Source: Phoenix dactylifera
Taxonomy: Eukaryota > Streptophyta > Magnoliopsida > Arecales > Arecaceae
Reading direction: 5' to 3'
Length of the DNA: 64,000 nt
Assembly (NCBI RefSeq): GCF_009389715.1
Contig: NC_052407.1
Location: 3,475,154-3,539,153, forward strand
Each line of letters opens with the position of its first letter. Position 1 is the stretch's first letter. This document shows positions 50,801-63,280 of the stretch, piece after piece. Made by a program: the position numbers and the translations under genes. The notes beneath the pieces are model-generated. The model ran no database searches and had not been told where the DNA came from. It saw only the letters and a list, made by a program, of their open reading frames with translations.

Positions 50801-53800
50801 AACTGCAATTTCTGTGTTTTATCCAAGGGAAGATATGGTAGATCAAGGATACACAACCTTTGGATACATGAAGATGCAAATGGTAGTCGCACATGGAGGG
50901 CGCTGTGCTGAACGAATTGTGTTGGGTGATGACATCACTGATGGAGGAAGAGATGATCTAGAAAAAATTACAAGAGTATGTGAAATTTTATAGATTTGAA
51001 GGATATCTGCTTGTACTTCCACATTCCATCTTTTTTGTACGTCGGTTGATAACTATAATGAGTAATTAATTTGCTGATTTATTGCTGCCTTATCTGATTG
51101 AAAAATTTTAATTGTTTCCTACATAATTATACATTCCTTGAGATGAATACTTTCACCTTTTTCGTAGGTCTTATTTCTTTAAGATATTGACTACATCCTG
51201 TGGTTTCAAGTAATATGATCTGTCCACTTATCAATACATTGACATTCTTAGATGGAAATGTTTCCTAGGTATTCCCAATAATTGCTTAAACATTCTTAAT
51301 CTGGTTAAAATATAATTCCATCATTGTCCTTAGAAGTTTCTATTTAAGCTTAGTTGTCATGAAAGCAAATCAGTCCACAATTCTCTGTGTGTGTGTGTGT
51401 GTGTGTGTGAACGCGCGCGCGCGCTCATAGAGCGCATGTGTGGATGTGTATATATGTATATCTCTACCTCTTGCTTTCTCTCCCTCCCTTCTTGATATCA
51501 TAATCATGGGACAAATGCTAAATTGCTGAAACTTTTCAAGAACATTTTGTAGACAAACCATCTAGACCCCAAGGTAAGCAGGGAAGATATGCATGGTTAG
51601 CTTTACACAAGAAAAACCATGTGCTTCATTGTAATAATTGATTCAGAGTGACCTCTGTTGATTGGCACATACTGTTTATGTAGTAATTACTACATTGTAG
51701 TAATTAATTTGTTCATTGTAGTAATATGTCTTTTCCTAATTAAGCCTACTCTAGTGCTGCATATTTATATTCATTTTTCTAACATACTAAATATTAGCAT
51801 TTCATTGTATATGTGCTGACTAAAATTTATGCATAATGATGAGAATTAAGAACCAAGTGCTTCTTTCACCAATTATGGGTTTAGTGCAGATAGCCAGAGA
51901 GATGGTAATTAGCCCCAGAAATTCAAGATTAGGCCTTGCAACTCTAGTCAAAAGGGTTGGAATGATGGATCGACCAGATAGTCCAGATGGCGAGTTGATC
52001 AAGTATAAGGTATTCTTTATTTGCCTTCTTAAGTCCTGGTACACAATAAAATGGCATTCTTTTCTCATTATTAACTTTTTTTTTCTTTTGATTTGTTTTA
52101 GTGGGATGACCCTTATGTGATTCCTGCTGAGATGACTCCTGAAGTGTCTGAATTATTTACTCGAGAGCTCACAAGGGTAACATCTTTCTTGTCTTTGTAA
52201 ATTCTGGGTACATAAGATATCTTCAACCATATAAGTGATACTGATTACTTTCTTTTTGAGCAATAATTGTTGATCTTATGTTTTGTTGGATCTTATGTGA
52301 TGAACTATTGGCACTGGCAGTTGCAAATATATGTCTGAACTGTTGCTTGTGTGGTTGATAGGGCATAAGTGTTCTATCAGAAAAATTTAATTACACACTA
52401 TTTGTAGAAACTTGCTAGATACCTGTGTGCATACATTGATTGACAAGCATGGGCATACCCATGATACCATGCTATTGTAATTCTCGCAATGGGCGAGTGG
52501 ACATTGGGAAACAGGCCTCACAGAGGTGGTGGTTGTGTTTTTTTTTGGGGGGTGGGGTGGGGGCTTGTTTGTTTCAACTTGAGGTTGTCCATGAACAGCC
52601 ATAGATCACTATGTCAGGATAGTGGATGTATATATGAAAGAACATATGTACAATTTTGAAGGCTCTTGAGAAGATTTTAGAAATCCTTCCTTTCCAACTC
52701 CAATTTGATGCAAACTGCTTCTGTGAGCTACTTCATAACTGATACGACACTTGTCTAGAAACTTAGGAGTAGGGATACTTTCAGTATCTGATATAGATTG
52801 ATTTTTAGATGCGTTTGTCAAAGTTGTTAAATAATAGAGTTTTATGGGTAAGCATTTCTATCATTAATAGCTATTGGACCTCTTTATTAGCACCTTTTCA
52901 TGTATATCAAGGGAAACAAAATCCTTGCTGTAATGGCATTTAGATGGACAAATGTGTCAGGGTTATAGAGAGGTATAAGATGTCGAACATGTCGAACAAT
53001 GAAATAACGATCTGAGGCAACTTGCATTAGTTCCCTTTTGCAAATGTTTGAAAGTGCATGTGTTCAAAAAGTACTAGTTCATCAAACTAACTATGCCTTA
53101 TAAACAACAATGCGCAATTGTTACATGGGTTATAAATGAAAGCATCTTTAATGTTGGAAAATGTAAATGTTAGCTTTGAGGACCCTTGGTCACATCAAAT
53201 CTTTAAATTTCATGAAGAATATAAACAGCAATTTATCCTCCACAATTTGATAAGTTAATCTGTTGAAAATGGCTTTTATTCTAGAGTAATTTTTTGAATG
53301 TGTGTCTTGTCTTATTCACATAGATTCAAGGGAACATCAAAATTCAGCTATTAGCCTCTAGTACTAATAAAATGAGACATTGCCAATAGAAAAAAATTGA
53401 CTCCTTTACTTTTCAAGTGAGTTAGCAGATTTTCTTGTTAGACCAAATGTCAGAAATGAAATACTGTACACTAGGATTTTACATTTATCATTCAATCATC
53501 TCTCTTTCTTTGAAGAAATGATTTAATGTTGATCTATATGAAAATTAGTAGAGGCATAATAAAGCTACATGTCTTGTTTATAAAGAATCACTATTTTCAT
53601 TAGCTTTTTTGCATGATACTCCATTTAAACACATTTTGTTTTTGGTGGGCATAATCTGGTTCTAAATATTACATACTGATGTATTGTAGGCTGCAAAAGC
53701 TCTCCAATTACGTGAAAAGTTAACCCATTACTATAACATTGTTTTGATCCCAAAATTGGACCCGATAATCTAACCAAGTCATATTCTAGGATTGTCGTAT

Positions 53801-56800
53801 TGGACCAAACTACACTATTCGATCAGTATGGTACCGTTCCAACCATGAACTAGGGCAGTTGATGGTCTCGCATGAAATAGGAACCAAATCGATGCGAACT
53901 GGTCTTTAAGGGGCTGAACTGCCTATAACCACTCGTTTCCAAATGGTTCGGCCTGGTAAGGGCCTGGTACAAGCCTAATGAGTCCCTTCCCCTCAACAAT
54001 TGAAGGAGAAAAGGTTGCCATGCCCTTTTATCCCTAGTGTAAGAGGAGAAAGAGAGGAGGCGAGAAGAAAGAGGAGAGAATGGAAGGATGAGCAGGGCGG
54101 GCAGCTTATGTTCAGCAAGATATCTTCCTGGATTCCGTCTTCCATTTTTTTTTGGTTATAGCCCATAATAGGAAAAAATTTAAAAAATATGGAAAAATCA
54201 TGCCAACATACAAATATTTTGGCATGATTTTGTGATATATCATAGATCTTAGTCAAATCAACACAATGATATATTTTTTATTTTTGATATTTATTTTATT
54301 TTTTATTAAAATTAAAGATGTTAGATTCAAAAATAAGTACTATTCTTGGGGTCTAACATGCTATTTGCTATCCTTTTTTTTTACAACAATCTGATTAATT
54401 TTTGTCATACTAATTGCTTCTTGAGTAAAAGTCCAACTTTAAAACTAATTTCCAGATTTATTAGGCTATTAGTGCTTAATACAGGCTGAACAAAATATAT
54501 GTGGTACTCCTATCAGAGGCTACACTAGTCAGAATTAAAATATTTAATATAAGCATGTAACATAAAAAATAAAGGATATTACATTTAAACATCAAAAATG
54601 AACTCACAAACCCTACGTTGACTCAAAACTAAATAAAAACAGTGCAAAACCTTGAAACCAAAAAAAAATTCAAAAAATATACTGGTACAATCTAGTACCA
54701 TACCATACTGGTCACCTATTGGTATATAGTCCGCTACAAGATTGTGAATCTTGATCATATCCAAATCCTGCATGTTATGTATTGTTATTTGTTGGATGTG
54801 GTCAAATCTTCTTTTGATAGCCCAATGGTCAATCCCCTAATAATTAACATATATTTGAAATCCCTTTAGGGCTAGAATTGGTTGGGGTCATCTTGGGCCA
54901 CCTCCCCGAGCCAGATTGAGTGTGATATAAATGCAATAATTAGGCTTAGGTCTGGGTTTTTGGGGAAAGTATCTGAGAAACAATGCTGTTGGGGGTATCA
55001 CTTATAAGTGATTACTAATGTAATAAGAGACTCAAACCTGACATGAACCTGATATGAAAAATAGGCCCAGAGTTTAGATAGGACACCTAGAATCCCAAAC
55101 CTGACATCAAAGTCATTTAACGTATTGTTTGTCAGGTATCATCCCTAATAAGCTATCTTTAAATTTTGTACTCAAGACCCTTGTGTTGTTAATTTGCTTG
55201 CTGTTAGTCCTCTAATATCAGACCAGGGGTTCAATATCACTTTAGAGAGTATCTTATACAAATTACACAATTGATTCCACCTTTTCTCAACACAAGCACT
55301 TGAAGGACTGGAACAAGGTTTAATACTGGTGGAATGGCGGAGCATCCCACTGTCCTGGGTATCAGGATAGTACGAGATGAGAAACGAACAATGATGGGAC
55401 AGGACATCCACCTTCCAGTGTTTGTATGTGAGGCATCCTGTGGCATAAAAAAATGGGATGGCGCCATCCCATGGTATCCAAAACCCAGGAAATAGTTATC
55501 ATTGTAATCACTCAAAGTATCCGAGCCACTTTTTATACTTTAACAATGTAGGATCATCTAGATTGGGTATTGTGACACTAGATAATGCTTTGAGTTCTGT
55601 CTTACGTTTTGTCTTCTTCTATATGCTTAATTAATCTTGGACTTTTTGAATAAAATTTTCATAATTAATTCGTATTTTCTTGACAGTATATTGATGAGAC
55701 GGAAGAACTTGCCATGAACGGTTTACTGCAGAATAGGCATATCTTGGACATGATTGCTAGAGAACTTTTGGAAAAGTCAAGGATCACTGGACTGGTATGA
55801 TGTTACTTGCTTTTCTGACTTTGAAATTTAGTGCTCTCCTCAGTTTTCTGATTTGAGTCTTGAGATTAGGCAAACATGCAGTCCTTGATCAGCATCTGTC
55901 ATCATTAAAGAGTAAATTGTTTCTTTAAACATGTTCTTCATCACTTTCATTTATTCAGGAAGATTTTTTTTTTGTTCCTTTTGAGTTGTTAGCTTTGATT
56001 TTTTTGATCAAACATCTGCTTATTCATTATCTACGAATGGTCAGTCTGGGTACGAAAGTTGTACAAGCTGCATAAAATCTCAAAAAATTTTGTGGATGAA
56101 ATTTTTAATTGTCATGAAATATTATATAACTGTTTTCAAGGACATAAGGCTTCACAGGTATCAGGAAAGGTACGAGATAACTTTATTTCAGAGACAGGTG
56201 AATGCTCTGACTTCATGAAGATATAATTTTTCAATCTCATGCTTGACCATATGGAAAGCTTCACAGGCATAGGAAAAGTTCTAGACAACTTTCTTTCAAA
56301 ATATAGATGGTATGCTACATTCCTGTGATAACATTCTTTCAAAAAAATGAATCCTAAGTGATTTCATCTTGCAGTTGTATGAAGCACTTCATTTCTGCTG
56401 GCTTTTTTTGAGATTTGAGTTCAAGAGCAACATTGTGAAGGACTTTTCTAGATCCGGCTATTGATTATGATTAGGTAACATCTCAAAGGTGAGGTGGACT
56501 TGGTGTGGTGCAAAAGTGTAGGTTAGAAGTTGGGGAGGGTAGTGTCGAATATAGACTTTGGGGTCCGGCCTAAGGAATCAATGTTGGATAGAAATCAATG
56601 TTGGAAAGATACTGTTGATTTGGATGTGTTGGATGCTTTAAATACAAGTGAAATTCTTCAATTACAGAAGCGGGGCTTTGATGTTTTATAACCAAGTTAG
56701 GGATGCAGGTTCAGAAAACCTTGGCCAATTATCATACATGTTATATGCCTAAGCTAATCTTAGAGATTAGATGGGAAATAAGTATTTTGATTGCAATGCC

Positions 56801-58216
56801 ATTGGGAATATGAAGATATGTTTCTCTGATGTATGTTTGTGTGTATAAAAGATGACATACCTATTTTGCTATTATTTTGTCATCATTCTTGACACTAGTA
56901 CTCTTAATTCTAAGTATATTTGCAAATGAACAATGTAACATATCATGTTTTGTACTTGTGACCACTTTTCAAATCTATGAAAGTACAACTACCTTACTCG
57001 CATGACACCTTTCGATATTGTTGGCCAACAGGGACAATCATTGAATGTTTTGAAGTAAAAAGTGACTTGATGAACCAATCAACCACCAATATGTTTTTTT
57101 GTGGTTTATAAATAAAAGAACCACCTTTGCATGTGTGTGCATGCATTAATATGTTAGAGCTTGACATGAAAGATTTTTTTTTTTGTGATTTATAAATAAC
57201 AGAACCACCTCTGTAGTTTTGGTGTGTGGGGGTGGGTAGGCACGATGGTCCAATTACCCAGCCTTCCACAATGTAAGTGATAGAAGATATCTAATGGAAG
57301 AGGAGCTGGATTGATAAACTGCATGTATGCCTTTTTAGTGTCTCTGATCTCTAAATTGAACAGCCCTATAATATTTGCCATCTTTGTCTCTTTTGGTGGG
57401 TATTAGTTGACTCCTAGAACTTGATTTTGGATGTTCAGCATGGCTTGGCCATCTAGTAAGCTTGCCACTGTCATGATAACACTGCAACAATACTCATCAA
57501 CATTTTTCCTTAGTAGTTGAGAATAGAAATTTTTCATCATTAGTGAAAATTTTCACTTGAGCTTGTACATCACAACTTTTTCATCATTCGTGAAAATTTT
57601 CACTGAGCTTGTACATCACAATTCATATGCCACAGTTCACATACTTGGGAAGCCCATATAGCTTGTTTGAATACCTTTGTAGAACTTATGATTTTCAGAA
57701 TAGTACTCTTCAATATTTTTTAATCAAATCAACAGCTCAGTAGAGCAATAAAATTTTAGGGAGTTATCACTGTAATGTTGTAATTTATGGCTTTGCTGAT
57801 AAATGCTCTAAACCCTGAATGTGATGCATTTATCTATTCAGGAAGTGGAGGAAAAAATGAAGCAGATGTTCCCTGTCATGCTTCAAGATCTAGCAGAACC
57901 ATTCCAAATAAACCTGGATGAGGTATTCTACTTGGTTTTCTGTTCCTGACTTACATTTATAAATTGTTAATTTTCCAAGTTGGCGATTCACACAGCTGAT
58001 GGTGTATTCTTGTACTGTTTATCTATTTTTTTCCATGAATTTGTTGAGTCTGTGTTGCCTCCTTGGCTCTCTGCCCTATTTTGCATTTTTTGTCAAGTAA
58101 GTTTTACCTGATATTTCTTTTTTCAAATCCGTTTCTTAGAGGGACCATTACCTGTTAATTCCCGGTTGCGTTACCAGCCACTGGACGTTTATCCTGCACC
58201 TCTCCACCAGTGTTAA
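35809..58216 (+). CDS. FTSHI4: Plastid FtsH-like AAA protein FTSHI4, 19 exons, one frameshift
   Basis: A membrane-bound AAA+ protein of the plastid, in the FtsHi group thought to act in envelope/thylakoid biogenesis rather than proteolysis. Exons: 35809-36237, 37342-37526, 39388-39614, 39903-40198, 40325-40402, 40525-40766, 40871-41011, 41322-41489, 44234-44346, 46058-46274, 48766-48837, 50304-50423, 50525-50641, 50799-50975, 51890-52009, 52102-52176, 55687-55794, 57842-57922, 58142-58216. The sum is 3041 nt, one short of 1013 codons plus stop. Exon 1 encodes a Ser/Arg-rich transit peptide. Membrane segments lie in exon 2 (ALILYIIVVTIICQ) and exon 6 (VVALAPGLLILYLI). Walker A GPPGTGKT is at 41337-41360, Walker B VFVDEID in exon 9, and the second region of homology ATNRPDELD in exon 10. 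The M41-type motif HEAGH is at 50558-50572 and a candidate third ligand Asp at 50955-50957. A base appears to be missing at about 40733-40736, where Phe-Asp is expected after YNQL. Orthology is judged from remembered FTSHI4 sequence. Confidence 0.9.
41780..41803. repeat. (AT)n microsatellite in FTSHI4 intron 8
   Basis: About twelve TA units inside intron 8. Confidence 0.9.
42828..42915. repeat. (GA)n purine-rich tract in FTSHI4 intron 8
   Basis: An interrupted GA/GGGA tract. It lies within sequence resembling dispersed repeats (short GGTAC-rich phrases from about 42745 on), whose limits I could not define. Confidence 0.85.
43962..44153. mobile_element. MITE-like element with 14-bp perfect inverted ends
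   Basis: TCAAGGTACGCCAT at 43962-43975 is exactly reverse-complementary to ATGGCGTACCTTGA at 44140-44153. The 192-bp unit is rich in GGTACCG/CGGTAC palindromic phrases and codes for nothing. No target duplication was found, so its superfamily is open. It lies in FTSHI4 intron 8, ending 80 bp before exon 9. Confidence 0.6.
51386..51424. repeat. (TG)n(CG)n microsatellite in FTSHI4 intron 14
   Basis: Twelve TG units are followed by CG repeats. Alternating purine-pyrimidine sequence like this can adopt Z-DNA. Confidence 0.9.
52177..55686. other. FTSHI4 intron 16, repeat-containing
   Basis: This 3.5-kb intron has no coding exon that I recognise. The parts 53750-53980 and 54690-54725 carry GGTACC-type phrases like those of the element in intron 8, and 55320-55490 carries a GGGACAGGACATCC / GGGATGGCGCCATCCC stretch with partial self-complementarity. 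They look like old dispersed repeats without clear ends. Confidence 0.4.
57530..57623. repeat. 47-bp tandem duplication with internal palindrome, FTSHI4 intron 17
   Basis: Two copies start at 57530 and 57577. Each holds the 14-base perfect palindrome GTGAAAATTTTCAC followed by (T)GAGCTTGTACATCACAA. Differences are a few substitutions and one indel. Confidence 0.8.
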
Positions 58217-59334
58217 GAGTTCTGGCACTCAATTAAATTAACAGCTCCATCAAATTGTAATATCAGATGCACGAATATTCCCATGGTGAGTATTTACATG
58301 CTGTTTTCCAGTGATCATAAGCTGGAAATCCACGGCTTTTTATTGACAGTACCAAACAGAAGATTCTTTTCCTACAGAACTCTCATGGTGCAATTTTGAG
58401 GCTGCTAGCAGTCTCTTTTCTAGTCTGGGCCAATTATTTGATCGTCAGACTGAGCTCCTACAGGTTGTATGATTATTGTTCACTACTTTGTAACTTGAAT
58501 ATGATGTGATTATATGTAGCATTGAGAACACTGCCCTGCAAAACACAATTTTTGGCTATTGAGTTCAAAATAGGATAGTTGTAAATGCTATCTTTTCCAA
58601 GCCTGGAAATCCTGTGAGATTTCAAATTTGGCCATCAAAGTGGCCCTATATTTAGTCTTGGCAGTATGGCGGCAATTATTCAGATACCCTGTGAGTTTCT
58701 TTGTATGACTTGCACTTTCAGGGTAAACGTTCAGATGCACGAGCTGTGAAGAGCACGAGTCACTGAAGTAGCCGTACAAGGTTTCCAACGGCATTGTTTG
58801 TTTGACCTGTATATTTATCAGCAAACATGTATCAGATTTCAGGAAACAAAGTACTCGATTTTTTCTTTTTTCATATTCTCCAAGCTCTCTTTCTCTAGGG
58901 ATTGTATAACTTTGGTCTTTGTGATAGATATTTTTTGGCACATTTCAAACTAAATAGTTTCTCTGCATGAATCACGAATCTGGGGTTTCTTCTAAGTCAG
59001 GTTATCTCTGGTCTGTATTCGAATTATCCTTCTTTTGAACTCTTTTTTTTTAAAAAAAAGAATACTTTCATGAATGGGGTTGTAAAATTACTTGACCGAA
59101 TTAGGTGTATAATAGATAAAGATTATGAGAATGTATGTTTAAAATAATTTAAATATAAAAACAATGGGAGAGAGTATGTTACCTTATTTGTCTAAGTTGC
59201 AAATAATCTACTTTTTTTTTTAAAAAAAAAAGGTTTGAAATTGATCTGTAAAATATATTATTTGGGGTAATATAAAAGAATGGGCAAATTGGAATTAAAC
59301 TTTGCAGGGTTATTTAACTAATCCCTCTAGTATG
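58217..59334. other. 3' region of FTSHI4 and spacer
   Basis: It contains the 3' UTR of the FTSHI4 gene with an undefined end. Matched T8-9/A8-10 blocks occur at about 59043-59059 and 59212-59231. No other gene is seen. Confidence 0.4.
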
Positions 59335-59339
59335 CTAAC

Positions 59340-60446
59340 TGTTGTGATTCAAATTTGGCCTGAGGGTGACCATGCCGGGGGAGTCGAAGGAGCTGCCGGC
59401 TGGGGTCGAGAAAAGAAAAACCACTTCCTTTGCAATGGTGTATCTACGCGAAGCCTCACTGGTGGTTCCGGTGAAGGCCTTCCGACGTTCAAGTTAGAAG
59501 TGGATCTTGGTTGGTTCAAAAAATTCCTGTAATGTTATCCGATGGAGCTTATTTATAATCTTCGTAAAAATGTTTAGGTGGTGGAGGTATGACCCGTCCT
59601 CATCATGAGAGGAGATGGATTTTAGACAGATGGCGCGCAGCTGGAGCTTGCTTAAGGCATACGGCGTAGGCCGTTCTTATGAACGGTAAGCAATCGATGA
59701 GTGTGACGGAGTATGGCTGGAGTAGCATGGTGTTGTGCTTGGGCTGTTATTGGCCAGCAAGCAAAGCATGGCGCGGTGGCGTTGCAATATACGACCACGT
59801 AGGTGGGCGCAGACACGCACGTGGATGCAGTCCGTGGGCGAGGCTGAGCTTCGATGAGGGGTCGCATCATATATTTGGAGAGGTCGGCTTGGCAGGTGCT
59901 AAGGTTGGCTTAGCATTCTTGATTCCGAGATTTGCTCGATAGGGTGCCCTGAGCTCGAGGGTCGGGGCGCGTTTGTTAGATGAGGTGCTCCGAACTTGGT
60001 CGAGGCGTATCATCGAATATTAAGGGCGCCCCGAGCTCGGCCGGGGCACGTCGACAAATATAAGAGGCATCCCGAACTCGGCCGGGGACGCATCGGGAAA
60101 TATAAGGGGCGCCCCAAACTCGGCCGGGGCGCATCAGCGAATATAAAGGCGCTCCGGCCTCGGCCAGGGCGCATCGGCAAATAGACCTGTGGTTGAAGGA
60201 GCTTTTGGGCTCGCAACTGACATAGCAGGGCGTTCCGAGTTCGGGCCCGAGACGTCATTATAAGCATCAGAAAAGGTTGCTGCAGGTCGTAGCAACAGAA
60301 AGATCCATCCAAGGTTAATTGAACATTCGGCGGAGTCCGAGATTGGGCCGGTTCTAATTGCCTGGTCGGTGTTGTGGTCTACCCGGCTGGGATGGGATGG
60401 GATGATTCCTTGCCCTGTGCAGGGACGATCCATTTTGCCTCCCACA
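59340..60446. mobile_element. Solo LTR of an LTR retrotransposon
   Basis: The unit begins TGTTGTGATTC and ends TCCCACA, the TG...CA signature. It is flanked on both sides by the 5-bp direct repeat CTAAC (59335-59339 and 60447-60451). The 1107-bp body is GC-rich and clearly distinct from its A/T-rich surroundings. No gag-pol, primer-binding site or second LTR is nearby, so it is a solo LTR left after recombination. It is probably Gypsy-like by general appearance, but that is not proven. Short open frames in it are not genes. The strand is set as unknown. Confidence 0.88.
59942..60185. repeat. Minisatellite of about six 41-bp units inside the solo LTR
   Basis: Imperfect units start near 59942, 59983, 60024, 60064, 60106 and 60147. 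The shared pattern is GGGCGCCCCGAGCTCGGCCG, then GGGGCGCATC.GC.AATATAA. The unit contains a GGGCGCCC palindrome. Confidence 0.85.
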
Positions 60447-61221
60447 CTAACTTTTTCCATCTGTCAGCTTTTCTAATAACTCTGGAAGCATTGTTATGGA
60501 ATCCCAACCATTATACCAAAACTTGCATTTTTTCGATTAAAATCAGAACAAAATATCACGCTGGATCATGCAAGGCATGAAATATTTTCATCCTTCTGCA
60601 AGCGAGCACAAAAATTGGTAATGTTTAACCAAAGATGAACACAATGGTATGCCTTGGGTATCTATGTGAGAGATTTGATGGCTTTCCCAAGAGTACGGTG
60701 CATGCACACACGCCTTCTCGCATGCGAGTGGGCATAGAGAGGGACAATAATATTAACGTACTCTTGAAAAGATAGTTGAAGCTGGTCCTCTTCCTCTCCA
60801 AAATCAATATAGACCGTTTCAATTAAAGATCCAAATTATTGGATATGAATTGCACTATAAAAAAAGCAAAAAAGCGGTAAACTTCAGTGGTCACTAATTT
60901 ATACATCCAGTGTACAAAAATAATAGTACCAATTGCACAAATACAAAATTGAAAATCTATTTTATAGATCATGATCTATACATTTTAAAATAGGTAGATT
61001 TAAATTCACTAATTTTTTTATTAGATAAGAGTAAATTATAGTGTCATGTGATTAAAATTTGTCCATTTTAGTATCTATTTTATGATTAGGTTAGAAAACT
61101 CCAAAATTTATGGATTTTTGGTTTTTTAGATTTTTTTTGTGATTTATATCATATGTTCAATAGTTTTGATCTTGAATTTGGATAGTTTATTATTGAAAGT
61201 AAGAAAAACATCTCAACCATC

Positions 61222-61322
<101 letters not shown>

Positions 61323-61854
61323 GTATGAAACTAATGCTTCTCTCAAGAGAAGAGAATATCTACTCTCAAGTTGGAAATTAATAGTCTGGCGCCCAAATTA
61401 AAGTTCTTTTTAGTTGTCATGATCCATACTACTAGAATATATAGAAATGAAAAATCACATGTTTCAATGGTATCTTACTTATGCATCAAATGAGTGCAAA
61501 AAATATACGATTAAAACAATATACAACCATATTTTGATATGATTGAAGCATTAATTTCTATTTATTATTAATTGTACATGTTTTTAACCATTTGTAGATT
61601 ATAATAAATAAGATGGATTCTTAATATAATGCTTTATCCTATATTTTAGCATGCTAGCACAATAAAAACAGCCAATTTATATTTTTTTGATGCTACGATA
61701 GAGATTTTCAAAATATGTGATTTTTATTTTTATATATATTTTAACTGTATAGATTATGATCAACAATGCTAGTTTCAATTTGAGTGCTGATTATTAATTT
61801 TGGATCCAAAAAAAAAAAAGTAGATGCCCTCTCCCTCCAGAGAAGAGCAAAGCA

Positions 61855-61868
61855 CCTCTCTCTCTCTC

Positions 61869-61899
<31 letters not shown>

Positions 61900-61902
61900 C
61901 TA
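61855..61902. repeat. (CT)n microsatellite
   Basis: An interrupted CT tract in the A/T-rich spacer. Confidence 0.9.
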
Positions 61903-62690
61903 TGAGAAGGAAAAATGAGAGTATTTTAGTTCAATTACAAAGATGGTAAAGACAGGGAGACATAAGTTATAATCTACCTCGTATTATAGATGCTATATTT
62001 TAAAAACAAAGAAAAGTTTCATTTATATTTCTTTTAATATTAACAACGAAAATAAGCAATCTATGCATTAGATAATTCTAAGTTTAGTAATTGACTTGAA
62101 CATGCATGCTTTAAGCTTTACATATAAAATACTATCTTAGTGGATGGTTAGAAAAATGAAAGTGCTAATTTACCAAATTGGTGAAACTATCTCAACAATT
62201 TAGGTTTAAAACCTACATTCAACAAAGTTTGGGCATATAGAATACCTACTTAGTTCATACAACTCATTACTTATATTTTTTCAAAAAATAAAGATACAGC
62301 ACAATCAGTCAATCTTCAAACTCAGGTGAGTCACAAGCAAATTTTGAAGCTCATAATTATCTCCAAAAAATTCGAAGAATAAGCAAAATGGTGTATACTC
62401 GACTCCATACCAAAATCTTATGAATGCAGGGAGATGATCTTGTTGTGGATTATTCACTAATATAACATAGAATTGAATTGAAAGTAAAGCAATGATCGAT
62501 TGGTGCACATTAGCTTTTTTTAATATAATTTTAAAAATAAGATAATCATGGAGATCTCTGGTATTGGAAATTTGGAACATGCTCCCACAGTTCCACCTCA
62601 TGCCTACACCAGAAACAAACATTAAAAATATCAATATATATATATACACATTAAAAATATAAAATAAAAAAATATATATATATATATTAA

Positions 62691-63280
62691 AATGAAGAAA
62701 TTTACAAGTCCAGCGTGGTGCTCCACGGAATGCCGTGGACGCATCAATCTCCTCCGAACGGCGGCCAGCCCTCCCTCCGGCCACGTCCGACGGAAACGTA
62801 TTAATAAATGGAGGAGAGCATGGGCCCCGCCGAGCCGGCCACCCACTGGTCCGCACGCTCCCTCCTCGCACGGAAGCGCTCTCTCATACCTCCACCAAAC
62901 CCTAGCTTCGCTTCTTCCCTTCTCCCACCTCTCAAACCCCCCAACTCCCTCTCGATTTCTCGCTTGCCGATTTGATAGAGGAATTAGTGCGGTGTTCCGC
63001 TGCCTATCATTCTCCATTAATCAGGTAACCCAGCACGGAAAAACAAATTCAACAGTTACCCTCTTTGTAATTTTTCTATAATTTTTCCCGACAGTTTATT
63101 TCTGATTAATTAATTGGGTCGGTTTTCTAGATCTGGCCTGATGATGATCACGAAGCGAGTCCTTGGACCATAAAAATATGAACTTGCACTCCTTTTAATT
63201 GCTTTCATTTGCACCTATTTGCTTCTCATCACTTACTTCTTCGGGAATGATATCCTTGGATATGTAGATAAGCCAGGAAA
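62691..63280 (+). promoter_or_regulatory. Promoter, leader and leader intron of FAR1/FRS-like gene
   Basis: A TA-rich block ends near 62690. A telo-box AAACCCTAG lies at 62897-62905 inside a C/T-rich leader. A likely 5' UTR intron runs from 63025 (AG|GTAACC) to 63276 (CCAG|GAAA), ending four bases before the ATG at 63281. Telo-boxes are common in plant promoters of genes active in dividing cells. Confidence 0.5.

Noticed and set aside
59302-60460. Several open frames of 62-108 codons on both strands
   Set aside because: All fall within or at the edge of the solo LTR and its GC-rich minisatellite; none resembles a protein.
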